Position numbers and translations under genes: made by a program
The notes under the pieces: model-generated
What the model saw: the letters and a program-made list of their open reading frames with translations, nothing else
Databases searched by the model: none
Told to the model about the DNA's origin: nothing
Source of the DNA: Oegoconia quadripuncta
Taxonomy: Eukaryota > Arthropoda > Insecta > Lepidoptera > Autostichidae
Direction: 5' to 3'
Length of the DNA: 64,000 nt
NCBI GenBank assembly: GCA_949316235.1
Contig: OX438745.1
Coordinates: forward strand, 4,221,001 to 4,285,000
Shown: one piece after another, positions 36,929-46,325 of the stretch
Position numbering within the stretch: position 1 is the first letter of the stretch
Layout of the letters: each line of letters starts with the position of its first letter

Positions 36929-37217
36929 GAAGGTCAATTCTCGTAATGTCATGTATTACAATTCCAGTCAAAATTCAATTCGGGTTTAGTCTCGATCTTC
37001 TACTTAAATGTCAAATGCGCCATTCTCCTGTCACAATATTGGAGGTTTATAATGTGATTATATCGAAATGTGATCGAAAGTTGAACAAATCACATTACAA
37101 ACCTCAAATATTGTGACAGGAGAATGGTGTATTTGACATTTAAGTAGAAGATCGAGACTAGACCCAAACTGAATTTGACTGGAATTGTAATACATGACAT
37201 TACGAGAATTGACCTTC
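36929..37217. repeat. Foldback element with ~131-bp arms
   Basis: The left arm 36929-37059 and right arm 37088-37217 are inverted copies with roughly ten differences, separated by a 28-bp spacer. Arms begin GAAGGTCAATTCTCG. It is probably a MITE inside the larger element. Short reading frames here are by-products of the palindrome. Confidence 0.85.
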
Positions 37218-37872
37218 AGAATAATAGCGACTATGTTCGTCAAAACCTTACTTCGTCAAATTAGACATTCGTCGGACTGTCTTTGGATCGTCATTATTAA
37301 TTAACAAACAGTCCAAATACAGCCTTAATGAATAATTGATGAAGGTAATGGTTTTGATGAACGTCGTCACTGTCATAGACTAGTGCTGTCCAATTGCACT
37401 CTAAGCTGCTGTGAAATACGTCGCTTCAGTACAGTCATCTACGTCTTGAATATAAACTCTAAAACAGAAAGAAACAATTAATATTATAATAATTTTTCTC
37501 ACTTAACTCACTATAACGTTCACATTATTCTGCTAGACTTTATTCGAGGAATTAAAATTAATTAAGAAGAACTACTACATAGATTGAGCTTTAAGAGGGT
37601 TAGAACTTAATAATAAAAAAAGAAAACAATCCATATTTTACCACTTTTATTAAAAAAATGTGCATCATACTATAAGTAAACAACATTCAAAGAATAATGA
37701 AAAAAGGATGTATCCTTTTCCTTGCTGTGCCAAGAGAAACTTGTTGAGTTCCTTTTGAATCAAATTTATTTTATACATTATAGAAAAGAAAAATGTTTTT
37801 GACATTGAATCATCGAAAATATATATCAACTTCAGTCAATATATAGTTCAGAAAATATATATCAACTTCAGT

Positions 37873-37924
37873 AAAAATGTTATTTATGATTGTTATTCTT
37901 GGAACAATCATAAATAACATTTTT
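37873..37924. repeat. Perfect 22-bp stem, 8-nt loop hairpin
   Basis: The left arm 37873-37894 (AAAAATGTTATTTATGATTG...) and right arm 37903-37924 are exact inverted copies around ATTCTTGG. Just upstream the 20-base string AAATATATATCAACTTCAGT occurs twice, the second copy running into the hairpin. Confidence 0.8.
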
Positions 37925-37969
37925 AAATAATTATAAAAATCAAGTAATAAAAGTCATGTAAACTTAAAC

Positions 37970-38116
37970 GGGAAAAGAAAAAGAGGAAGACCGAGAATAA
38001 GCTACATGCAGCAAACAAAAGAGAAGTTAAACGTCGTGTTGTATCAGGAGGTCAAGAGGAAGGCGGAGAGCAGAGAGATATGGAAAAATCTCCACCAACA
38101 AGAGCATGGCTCTTAA
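37970..38116 (+). pseudogene. RTE-type LINE polymerase C-terminal fragment
   Basis: A 48-codon open frame ends in TAA and contains KRKRGRPRISYMQQ and, later, REIWKNLHQQEHGS. This pattern (GRPR..., then REIW/REKW near the stop) is typical of the extreme C-terminus of RTE-clade endonuclease/reverse transcriptase proteins. The rest of the polymerase is missing, so it is a 5'-truncated relic. Confidence 0.6.
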
Positions 38117-38474
38117 ATCAGATGATGATGAAACTTAAACTAATCTTTGTGGGCTAAATAGATAAATCTTTGTAGGCTAAATAGATAATCTTAAAATAAT
38201 CACAAATAATCATAAATAATACTTTGTATTTATTTTGTGGTTATATTGTAGTTTCTCTAGTCTAGCCAGTATACATAGAAGCTTATTTTTTAGTAAAAAA
38301 ATATTTTTAACGTTGAGTATATTTACTTCTTTATAATAATAAAAGTAAAGCAATCTATTATGTTAAAAAAATGATTTATACATTTTTACTTACTACTTTT
38401 CTATTTACCTAGGTGAAATATTTTATTATGAGTCCGAAACAGAATCAACTTCCGAATCAAAGGTCATTTACCTT

Positions 38475-38602
38475 GTGGTGCGAATCGACCCATTAAAAAT
38501 TTGCAGGTGGCGATTCATACCACCGGTGCGAAAGGGGCTCTTCAAAAATTGAATGGGTCGTTTCGCACCGCGGTGCGAACCGTTTGTGGTGTGAATCGCC
38601 AC
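38475..38602. repeat. Cluster of nested palindromes built on GGTGCGAA
   Basis: TGGTGCGAATCGACCCATT (38476-38494) pairs with AATGGGTCGTTTCGCACC (38552-38569), and GTGGCGATTCATACCAC (38507-38523) pairs with an inverted copy at 38586-38602. CGCACCGCGGTGCG is itself a perfect palindrome. GGTGCGAA or its complement occurs about four times. The GC-rich block stands out from AT-rich surroundings. A 105-codon frame crosses it but has no recognisable domain. Confidence 0.7.
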
Positions 38603-39355
38603 CCGACCCGATCTTATATAGTACCTACACTCAAGATAAAGCATGAAAATAAAGCACGGTCAACTTATTTGAGAGCTGATACGGACGGTTTGCAGAGGAA
38701 GGAATACACAACTGAATATAAAAGTCCTGCACCAATACTCTGTATTATGTGTGAGGTAAATGTGAAAACATACAACATTATTACAATTGTACAAAAAATT
38801 GTTCTATTTCAGCTGTAGTCACACCTGAACACCTGACTGTCATTAATTTGAGAAAACAAAAACAACCGACTTCAAATCTTTCGAAATAGCCAGTATAATT
38901 TATGAAATTATTTTACTGTACCGCTCATATTTACCAATCAATTATTGCCTTTGATCACTATTGTCATTATTATTATTTCTATATAAAAAATATGTATTGA
39001 AGTCAGCATCAATGATTGCAGTGATTATTATAATGTATCTGTGATCAATCACCAAAGTAAATTCTTTGTGACGGCGACGGCGCTACCTACTTTACTTCTA
39101 CTTAAAAGGAGGCGTGTTTTACCTCTGTCCTCGCACCTCATAATACTCCCGACTTCGGCTCTCAATTAAGTTATGTGGACTGAGTCGTTAGGATATATGT
39201 ATGTAATCAGACTCGACTCCGAATAATTATTACAATTATAAGTTTATATTTCCTACACTAAAAATTATAAAAAAATTTAACTCCGGAGCAAAGCACTAAT
39301 ATGTATTAGCCACAGTATTTGTACAAGCCTATAACTACTTAAAATAAAAGATTGG

Positions 39356-41681
39356 CTAGCTTACAAATGAATAAAATGAATAACCTGTATCGATTTTTGA
39401 CAGTTCTAAACGACTAAGTAACCTTGCTTTTGGATATTCTTCTGTTGAAGAAGCATCACTACTGTCACTGATGCGATCTTTACGCGGTTTACACTTAGAC
39501 ACTATGGTTTTCTTTTGAATGAAAACCCTTCTCTTGCGCAAATAAGTGTTATATAAAATTCCACTTGCATTACGTTTTGGTAGAAACGAGCCAGCCTGTA
39601 ACAAGTAAAAAACATTTCAAATTACACACTTTTATGTATTTTAAATATATATTCTTATTTATAAGCCCACAACAACACTATCCATAGATAGTTTACTGTG
39701 TCTCAGAGATAAACATTCCCCTGAGCTAGCTACTTGCGGGTGATACTGGCATAGAGACCATCAATCCAGAATACATACTGGCAGAATCCTAAAAAAATTT
39801 TAACGTTTTTATACCCTGCTTGTCTATATTTCACTCTTTTAAAATTATAACTCGATGGCCCCACCATGGTGGTCCCCATGCAGCAATACAACTTTGACAG
39901 TTTATGTCTTGGAAACCTCACACTTTAGATAGGAGATTTTGTTATAAGTATCACATTTCTTGTATGTATTGATATCAGCTAAAGAAATAAACAAGTTTGA
40001 TACATGAACGCCATTTTGTTTTTTTTATGGCAAACCGTAGTAGGCCAAAATCTTCCAAATCCTTAAAAAACATTACCTAAAAAAAAATATTCAGTAGGTA
40101 AGTACCTACGTACTTATATACAATCCAAAAAAAAATTTTGGATTTTGCATCTGAACTAGTAAATGAAAAAGTATTGGCATTTAATATTTCAATCTATTAA
40201 TTACATTTTGTACCATTTTTGAGTAGGACAATGTGAGAAACAAAAAAAGAAATTTAATAATTGACTAACCTTGTTTACATGGGAGGCTTTGTTGTCTTGT
40301 TTCCATATGGACAAGTTTGCCAAAAACTTGACCTTGTCTCCAACGGCTGTTATCAGATTTTCTACATCATTTTCTTTTAACAGTCCCAATGCGACTGCAT
40401 CAATTCTCGCATCTATAAAAATATACCCATTTACCAGGAGTGATAGGTACTTAACATAGAAGTTACATGCTTGAAGGGTGCTACATTCCCTGCAGTGCAA
40501 GGCGCTTGTGCACCAAGGTCAAGCAGAGCTTATCCAAGTATACTGATAAATTTGTTGCTGAATCACAAACGGAAAGCAAAACATTGACCTATTTTATGTT
40601 TATTAGGAATAAATTGAATCTGATATGCAAAACCACAGATCTACTCCAAACTAAGTAATGAGATTTATGTTAATATTATTAAATTCTTTGTGTATAAAAA
40701 TAATTAAGTATAATATTGGTGTCGATTCCAACAAACCACTTCCTAAAAATTTAATTTAAGTTGACAGCTCTTTTTCTAATTTTATAAACAAGTAGGGGAT
40801 GGTATGCATTTTAGAAATGTTATATTTATTTACTTTAAATCTGTTAAAGACTTCAATTTCAACTGGAATCTGAAACATGGTCATTAAAGCTCAACTTCTT
40901 ATAACTACAACTATGTGACATTTCTAAAATTCATGCCATTTCTTGTTTATGTAATTAGAAAAAGAGCTATCAACTTAATATAATTTTAGAAAGTGATTCG
41001 CTGGATCCACACCTGTATATACCAAGAAAATATAGCTCAGTTCATGCAATCTATACCTATTTGAAAATGATAGACGACAAAATGTTAACAATAACGGTGA
41101 ACGTCCTTTGGTTAGGATGATGATAGTGATGTAAAGGTGACACAAAATCCACAAGTGAATAAGCCATTTTGGGTAACAGTCGACCAAAAAAAAAGTGGAA
41201 GAAAATTGGTCATATTTGGAAAGGCACAGGTGAGGCTTTTGTCCAATAGTGGTCCATATTCACACCAAAAGTTGTGAAAAGGCTTTATTTATGTATAATG
41301 TATGTAAAACATTTACGAGTAAACTTTTATTTTTGTAATCATGCATGTACTTGTACATAGGTCTAAGGCTTTTTATCTTTCTCTTGCATTATATTATTCC
41401 CTATATAAATATATTTTATTATTTGTGTCTGGCTGGACTCACAATGACAATTTGTCTCACAAGTTGACAAAGTTAGTTAGTTAGTACAAATTCTAAAAAG
41501 CTATCTGAGCCGGAGTTCCATGATAAACTTAACATGTTTTCATAAATGTAAGTACACTTTACATCCCACAAACTTCCATCACGTACACAAACAACCTAAA
41601 CACGTACTTACCAGTAAATATTCCGACGAGATGGTTTAGCCCCCAAAGCGTCAGTAAGTCAGACGTATACTGGTCTGCCAT
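39356..41681 (-). CDS. Three-exon gene with N-terminal SAM-like domain, antisense in the intron
   Basis: Exon 1 (41681 down to 41612) starts ATGGCAGACCAG and ends at a GTAAGT donor in phase 1. Exon 2 (40412-40270) follows a TTTTATAG acceptor, restores an Asp codon and ends in phase 0 before GTTAGT. Exon 3 (39595 onward) follows TTGTTACAG in phase 0 and either stops at TAG (39356-39358) or leaves at GTAAGC after 39365. The first 70 residues (LLTLWGLNHLVGIF, then LLKENDVENLI and VGDKVKFLANLSIW) look like a short SAM-like helical domain of the kind found at the start of many insect nuclear and transposon-linked proteins. Exon 3 is basic, with KKRRV-like runs, and then has an acidic Ser patch (DSSDASSTEE). 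Minimum length is about 150 residues, so the protein may be truncated or lack later exons. It lies inside the 36.2-43.2 kb element. Function unknown. Confidence 0.55.
40718..41014. mobile_element. Foldback MITE in intron 1 of the antisense gene
   Basis: Ends GGTGTCGATTCC and GGATCCACACC are imperfect inverted copies, and the arms (about 40718-40820 and 40919-41014) match through AGCTCTTTTTCTAATT and ATAAACAAG. TA-rich bases flank both ends. Confidence 0.65.
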
Positions 41682-41892
41682 TCTCAGTATTTTTCGTTTA
41701 AAACTCACCCACAACAAGAGAATATCCGCTGGACTACTATCCCCTACATTATATTACTCTTTGCTACTACACTTCTCACTTTTTCGTTCGTTCATGCGTT
41801 CATGCCATGCGGATGGCGCAGTGTTGCCAGTCGAAATGAATAAAAAAGTAACCTTTTAGTTTAAAAAATAACCTAACATTTTTTTATATGTA

Positions 41893-42604
41893 AAACTGCC
41901 GTTTGTTTGGTTAGAATTGTGTCTGTTTGTTTTTTTTTTACTATAGAAACCACATCGGTTGACGTATGTATGAACTATAACGCCTTATGTAATATAAATT
42001 TAGTCGGCAGTACGGCGTTTTTAGTGTTCCAAATACTTTAAACTGCCGCCTGATCCGTCTAATTTACCGTCTGTTTGATTAATTTGACCATACACACCAC
42101 TTATATTGGCGTATGTATGAACGTTAACGCCTTACGTAATGTGAATTTAGTCGTCAGTACGGCGTTTTTAGTGTTCTGAATACGTTAAATTACCGCCGGA
42201 TTGGTCTAATTTGCCGTTTAATTTGACCATACACACCACATAAATTGACGTATGTATGAACGATAACGCCTTATTTAATATAAATTTAGTCGGCAGTATA
42301 CGGCGTTTTAGTGTTCCAAATACTTTAAACTGCCGCCTGATCAGTCTAATTTGCCGTTTGTTTGATTAATTTGACCTTACACACCACATAAATTGGCGTA
42401 TGTATGAACGTTAACGTCTTATGTAATATAAATTTAGTCGTCAGTACGGCGTTTATAGTGTTCTAAATACGTTAAACTACCACCTGATTGGTCTAATTTA
42501 CCGTTAATTTGACCATGCACACCACATAAATTGACGCATATGTATGAACGATAACGATTAAAATAACATTAATTTAGTCGTCAGTAGGGCGTTTTTAGTG
42601 TTAT
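41893..42604. repeat. Tandem array of ~143-bp monomers in a dimeric higher-order pattern
   Basis: About five monomers share the core GTATGTATGAAC followed by a CAGTACGGCGTTTTTAGTG segment. The GRCGTATGTATG site recurs at 41961, 42108, 42247, 42395 and 42533, so spacings alternate 147, 139, 148, 138. Odd units have TGACG, CTATAAC or GATAAC and, in two of three, CGGCAGTA; even units have TGGCG, GTTAAC and CGTCAGTA. The true repeat is therefore a ~286-bp dimer. It lies just upstream of the 5' end of the antisense gene, at the right of the 7-kb element. Confidence 0.85.
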
Positions 42605-43263
42605 GATCGAATAACGAAGAACGTTGTAAGATGAGGCGATTATGCAAGTCCAAATGATTGAAAAACTGGTAAGTTGTGTCAATTTGGTTATAACGTTACT
42701 AATGTAATAAGCCTAATTTTTAAAGCGAAAATAGCTTTACATTAAGACGTTCAACACGATCACATTGATCAAAATCAAAGTGAGTACGGCAGTGTCTACC
42801 GTATGTGAAGTTTAATTTAGCTTCAGGTGTAATGCAAAATATTATAACATATTCGTCGTAACATTGGCCTTATTGGACGTAAGACAAGTGTTGTACGCCA
42901 AACAGTAAGCGTTTTAAGAATGTATTGAAAAGTGTAATTCGTTTTAAATGAGAATTCGAATAACCTGTTGCGTTAAAAACCTTTTTCATGGTCTGCACCA
43001 TTAAAATGCCTCGAGTACGATCATTGTATAAAATAACGTACTCGAACAGTCGTTGTCGTCTTCAACGTAAAGTCAATTTTAAAGTACGTACTATTAATTT
43101 CACCTTGTAATGCGAAATAGGTAGTCGTCATATCAAACATATCGTCCTTTAGTTTAATTTCACCTCAAACGACGAAATTGTGGTGATGGATGATGCTTTT
43201 TGAGGTAAGCCCAAATCCCATTTTTTTCAGTGTACTTAAAACTAGTACGTTAGGGAGTTTAAA

Positions 43264-43468
43264 AGTGGCACCCGTGACAAAAAAATTGATAGGAAATCGT
43301 TTGGCTTGGTATGGACATATTATGATGAGGGATGTAACGAATGTTACTAAAAGAGTGATGAATATGGATGTCGATGGTTGGATAAGAAGAAGAAAACCAC
43401 GGAGAAGATGGATGGATTGTGTGTGGGGTGATATGAACGAAAAGGGCGTGAATGAAATGATGAGGTAA
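43264..43468 (+). pseudogene. RTE-type LINE polymerase C-terminal fragment
   Basis: An open frame ending in TAA reads NRLAWYGHIMMRD..., then MNMDVDGW, KPRRRWMDCVW and GVNEMM. This order (RLxWYGHVxRR, RVMxMxVDG, GRPxxRWxD) is the conserved C-terminal region of RTE endonuclease/reverse transcriptases. It is truncated at its 5' side, close to the right end of the 7-kb element. Confidence 0.75.
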
Positions 43469-43493
43469 CGGCTGATAAAGGAGATTGGAGATT

Positions 43494-43732
43494 GGATTGG
43501 TGGTAGGGTATTTTAAATGTCCGCCTGGCTAGCTACCACCATCTTATCTAAATCTGCCGCCAAGCAGCAATGTTAATAGCATTGTTATGTTCCGGTTGTC
43601 AGTGTTAAAATAGCCAGTCCCCCAAATGTGTTGAGGTTTCCGGGTCAGTACGCTTCCATCTTCGACCTCATCTTCACTTAACATCAGGTGTGATAGAGGT
43701 CAAGTACCAACCCGTTGTGCATAAAAAAAAAA
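43494..43732 (+). repeat. SINE A, 5'-truncated copy
   Basis: From GGTGGTAGGGTATTTTAAAT through GGCTAGCTACCACC to the tail and poly(A). The tRNA-like head is missing. Confidence 0.85.
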
Positions 43733-43779
43733 TACAACGCTCCACCCTGAGCTGGTGCTCCTAAATACCTATATAATTT
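43733..43779 (+). repeat. 47-bp direct repeat, first copy
   Basis: TACAACGCTCCACCCTGAGC, then TGGTGCTCCTAAATACCTA; the second copy is at 45097-45143, 52 bp before the E93-like exon, with about three differences. This copy sits between two SINE A copies. Confidence 0.85.
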
Positions 43780-43780
43780 T

Positions 43781-44034
43781 TAAGTACTCGGTTTGGTTAG
43801 TGGTAGGGCATTTTAAAATGTCCGCCGGGATAGCTACCTACCCCCATCTATATCTAAATCTGCCGCCAAGCAGCAATGTTAATAGCATTATTGTGTTCCG
43901 GTTGTCAGAGATAAAATAGCCAGTCCCCCAAATGTGTTGGGGTTTCCGGGTCAGTACGCTTCCACCTTCGACCTCATCTTCACTAACATCAGGTGTAATT
44001 GAGGTCAAGTACGAACCCGTCGTGCATAAAAAAA
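43781..44034 (+). repeat. SINE A, second adjacent copy
   Basis: TAAGTACTCGGTTTGGTTAG through AGCAGCAATGTTAATAGC to CGTCGTGCAT and poly(A). It lacks the tRNA-like head. Confidence 0.85.
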
Positions 44035-44599
44035 AGGCGTACTGCGCCGACCCCACATAAACCACCAGGGCAAGAAGATAATGACTCCTGTACTTATCTA
44101 CTTATGTTGCAATTCCTGGTAGTATTTTGGCGACTTCGTTAGAAACCGCAGCAACTTTCGATTGGTTTTATAGTTTTACGAATGATGAAAGTTATCTGCA
44201 CAATTTTAATACAACCGCTTTTACTCGTGTTTTAATGCTGCCAGTGAAATTTCTAGATGACTTTTTGCTACGCGCTCTATTAGTTATTTTATGGAGCTGT
44301 TAAATTTAATATTTTACGTACATAAAATTCGTTTTAAATACCGGAATATTGGTGACTTTCCCCTTTGAATCATAATAGGCCTGGAGTGTAGAATTTTCTA
44401 TACGACTTCATATTGTATTATTTTGTAAAGGAATATTCAAGAGTAATTTTATCGGTTACGATTTTTTTGCATTCCATTCAATAATTTCAGTATTTAAGTA
44501 AACATGAACAAGTGGCCTTATTTCTTAGATGTAGTTTCTTTAGAAGTTACTTACTTAATAATCTAATAAGTTAAAATTGTAATTCGTACTTATCAAGTT

Positions 44600-44870
44600 T
44601 CAATGTACCTACCTTATTACATACATAACGTCTCGACCTTTATCCCAAACGGGGTGGTCAGAGATATCCCAAACAATATTGTTGAAACAACATCCACGGT
44701 TCACCTTATATACAGAAATGCACACGTGACAGGAGTTGAGCCCTTCGCCGTTCAAACGTGCAAATCTATCGATGTTTTTTGGTGGAAAAAACCCTTAGTC
44801 GCCTTTTACGACACTATGATAAAGGTTGTGACGTTATGTATGTACTTTATTTTTAAAAATATCAACCATT
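44600..44870 (-). repeat. Dispersed repeat related to 50630-50985
   Basis: ACACGTGACAGGAGTTGAGC, CCGTTCAAACGTGCAAATCT and TTGGTGGAAAAAACCC recur at 50630-50985. TCGCCTTTTACGACAC is the complement of the GTCGTAAAAGGCGACTAAGG string common in lepidopteran LINEs. The 121-codon plus frame is a by-product. Confidence 0.5.
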
Positions 44871-45096
44871 CTGCCGTCGCGATAGCCACTGTGATCTGTA
44901 CCAATCATAATGTCGTTTATTTTCTCAATATGTTAAGTGTACTACGAAAAGTGGCAAGACACGAGTAACTTTATCAAGTCTCTAACTATATATGTTGCTA
45001 TTCTGGCTATAACCATCTCCTTTATCATTCTTTCTTAGAGTTTCCCAATATTTTCATAGAATTACTATCAAAGTTTGGACTGCCTTTACAATGTCA

Positions 45097-45143
45097 TACA
45101 ACACTCCACCCTGAGCTGGTGCTCCTAAATACATGTATAATTT
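45097..45143 (+). repeat. 47-bp direct repeat, second copy
   Basis: TACAACACTCCACCCTGAGC, then TGGTGCTCCTAAATACATG. Ends 51 bp before the coding exon. Confidence 0.85.
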
Positions 45144-45173
45144 ATCTGAACTTAGAATGCCAAGAAACTAAAC

Positions 45174-45194
45174 TGAACCCGTTTCAATTTTCAG
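45174..45194 (+). other. Splice acceptor of the E93-like exon
   Basis: A pyrimidine-rich tract ends in AG at 45193-45194, directly before the coding exon. CTAAAC/CTGAAC about 15-25 bases upstream could act as branch point. Intron reading would add Phe-Ser before the Gly codon, but the AG and the match of GLERVAEELMG to the recalled family favour splicing here. Confidence 0.6.
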
Positions 45195-45589
45195 GTCTAG
45201 AACGGGTGGCGGAGGAGTTGATGGGTCGAAGAAAATGGAAACTATATCAGGACGGATTAATACCAAAACGGAACGACGAGGTTTCCAGCGACGAAGAGTC
45301 CATGCCTGCCACCGACCCCCCTCCCGCGCTCAAAATAAAAACAATCGAGCAAATAAATGCGCCAGAAGACGAACGGAAGGAGGAGAGAGACAGAGAAGAC
45401 GTTACCGAGAGGAAAGCCTCGCGGCCGGAGACGATACTAGAGAGTTTGATCAAGCGGCCAGCGACTCAGCCCAAAGTGGAGATTGCGGAGGAGCCCACAG
45501 ATTGGAAGCCACCGGACAAGTGTTACTTTTGCGTGGACGGCGAGCGGGGTGAGGCGACAGGGGCGGAGCGGAACGCGGGCGGCGCGACG
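45195..45589 (+). CDS. E93: Internal coding exon, probable E93 (Eip93F/Mblk-1) N-terminal region
   Basis: The exon follows a pyrimidine-rich tract ending in AG (45193-45194) and ends before GTGAGT (45590). It is 395 nt: the last two bases of a split codon, read as Gly if the upstream exon ends in G, then 131 complete codons, so it enters in phase 1 and leaves in phase 0. The product has LERVAEELMGRRKWKLY at residues 1-17, SSDEES at 30-35, a highly charged stretch at 57-73, ETILESLIKRP at 78-88 and DKCYFCVDG at 107-115 with a Cys-x2-Cys pair. From memory, the first and last motifs match the N-terminal part of insect E93/Mblk-1, an ecdysone-induced nuclear transcription factor that specifies adult development. 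Its helix-turn-helix and CtBP-binding parts would lie in later exons, not seen here. GC content is far above the flanking sequence. Coding status is strong; gene identity rests on recall and was not searched. Confidence 0.62.
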
Positions 45590-45595
45590 GTGAGT
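45590..45595 (+). other. Splice donor of the E93-like exon
   Basis: GTGAGT follows a complete ACG codon, giving a phase 0 exit. Without splicing the frame runs about 17 codons and stops at 45641-45643. A second donor-like GTGAGG sits inside the exon at 45549-45554 and would shorten the product by about 14 residues. Confidence 0.6.
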
Positions 45596-45821
45596 AACGC
45601 CCTAATGATAAGAATATTTGGCAGCCCGTGGTTTCCGGTGTAGAGCCATTCATTTTCCAGCGGAACCCGTGAAGTAGATGAGTATGGAAATTCATTTGAA
45701 ACGTAACGTTTTTGTTAGTAAAGTTGTGTCTTTACCTATGCGAGTGGTAATTCTTTGGCCCAATTCTTAATTGTCGTGATTGAAGGACTGTAGCAAACAC
45801 GACTTGTAGCAAACACGATTT

Positions 45822-46080
45822 GACGACCTGTTTAGAAATTCAGCTACTATACCAAATGGTCGCGGGTTCGAATCCCGCTAGGGGCATATGTTTGTATGAT
45901 GAATACAGACATGTGTTCCCGAGTTATGTATGTTTTTCATTTATACATGTATTTATTTAGGAAAAAAAAATGTATTTGTGTAGTTTATCAACCATCTGGT
46001 ACCCATAACACAAGCCTAGATGCTTACTGTGGGCCTAGATGGCGCTGTGTGTCTGTGCAAAGACATTTATTTATTATATT
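45822..46080 (+). repeat. SINE B in the intron after the E93-like exon
   Basis: GACGACCTGTTTAGAAATTC lacks part of the A-box region by deletion, but GGTTCGAATCCC is intact; the body has ACCATCTGGTACCCATAAC and CCTAGATGGCGCTGTGTG. It starts 233 bp after the exon. Confidence 0.85.
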
Positions 46081-46134
46081 TATTATTATTATTAAACATA
46101 TCACGATTCCGTAGGTCCGTTTCTATTTCAGTTT

Positions 46135-46325
46135 TATACGTACTAGCTCTTTTCCAACTTGGAATTAATTTGTCGCGGACTTTTTGAGGATGAAAAGTGC
46201 CCTACGTCTTTCTTCGTGTCTCGAGCTAGTGCTCTGCCAAAATTTTAACATTATCGGTTTAGTAGTTTAGGCGGGACATCCGGACTGACAAACAGACCTT
46301 CGCATTTATAGTATTATTTTGGATA
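46135..46325 (+). repeat. Common lepidopteran non-autonomous element
   Basis: TACTAGCTCTTTTCCAACTT, then TTGTCGCGGACTTTTTGAGG, ATCGGTTTAGTAGTTTAGGC, and CTTCGCATTTATAGTATTAT. I recall this layout as very common in butterflies and moths; class unresolved. Confidence 0.5.

Larger units (their letters stand above)
36237..43232. mobile_element. ~7.0 kb TIR element, CACTA-like, carrying an antisense gene
   Basis: The left end CACTGAAAAAAATG (36237-36250) is repeated exactly in inverted orientation at the right end (43219-43232). Both are flanked by TA, and the identity runs 17 bp outward to GTACACTG. Subterminal repeats are present at both ends: two 58-bp copies spaced 107 bp on the left (36516 and 36623) and a 147/139-bp dimeric array on the right (41893-42604). 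A 13-mer GCCGTACTGACGA at 36788 recurs inverted at 42151 and 42438. Terminal CACTG, short TIRs and repeat-rich subterminal zones are known features of CACTA/CMC transposons, but no transposase was found, so it would be non-autonomous. It carries the SAM-like gene, several foldbacks and an RTE scrap. The alternative is two unrelated ends of separate elements. Confidence 0.45.

Noticed and set aside
36237..43232. Maverick/Polinton or viral insertion
   Set aside because: Ends are too short and no capsid, polymerase or integrase frames are present.
43190..43468. Full 92-codon frame as a gene
   Set aside because: Its first part crosses the right TIR of the 7-kb element; only the part from about 43264 reads as RTE polymerase.
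44603..44968. 121-codon plus frame
   Set aside because: It lies in a dispersed repeat shared with 50.6 kb and runs antisense to the LINE-like string.
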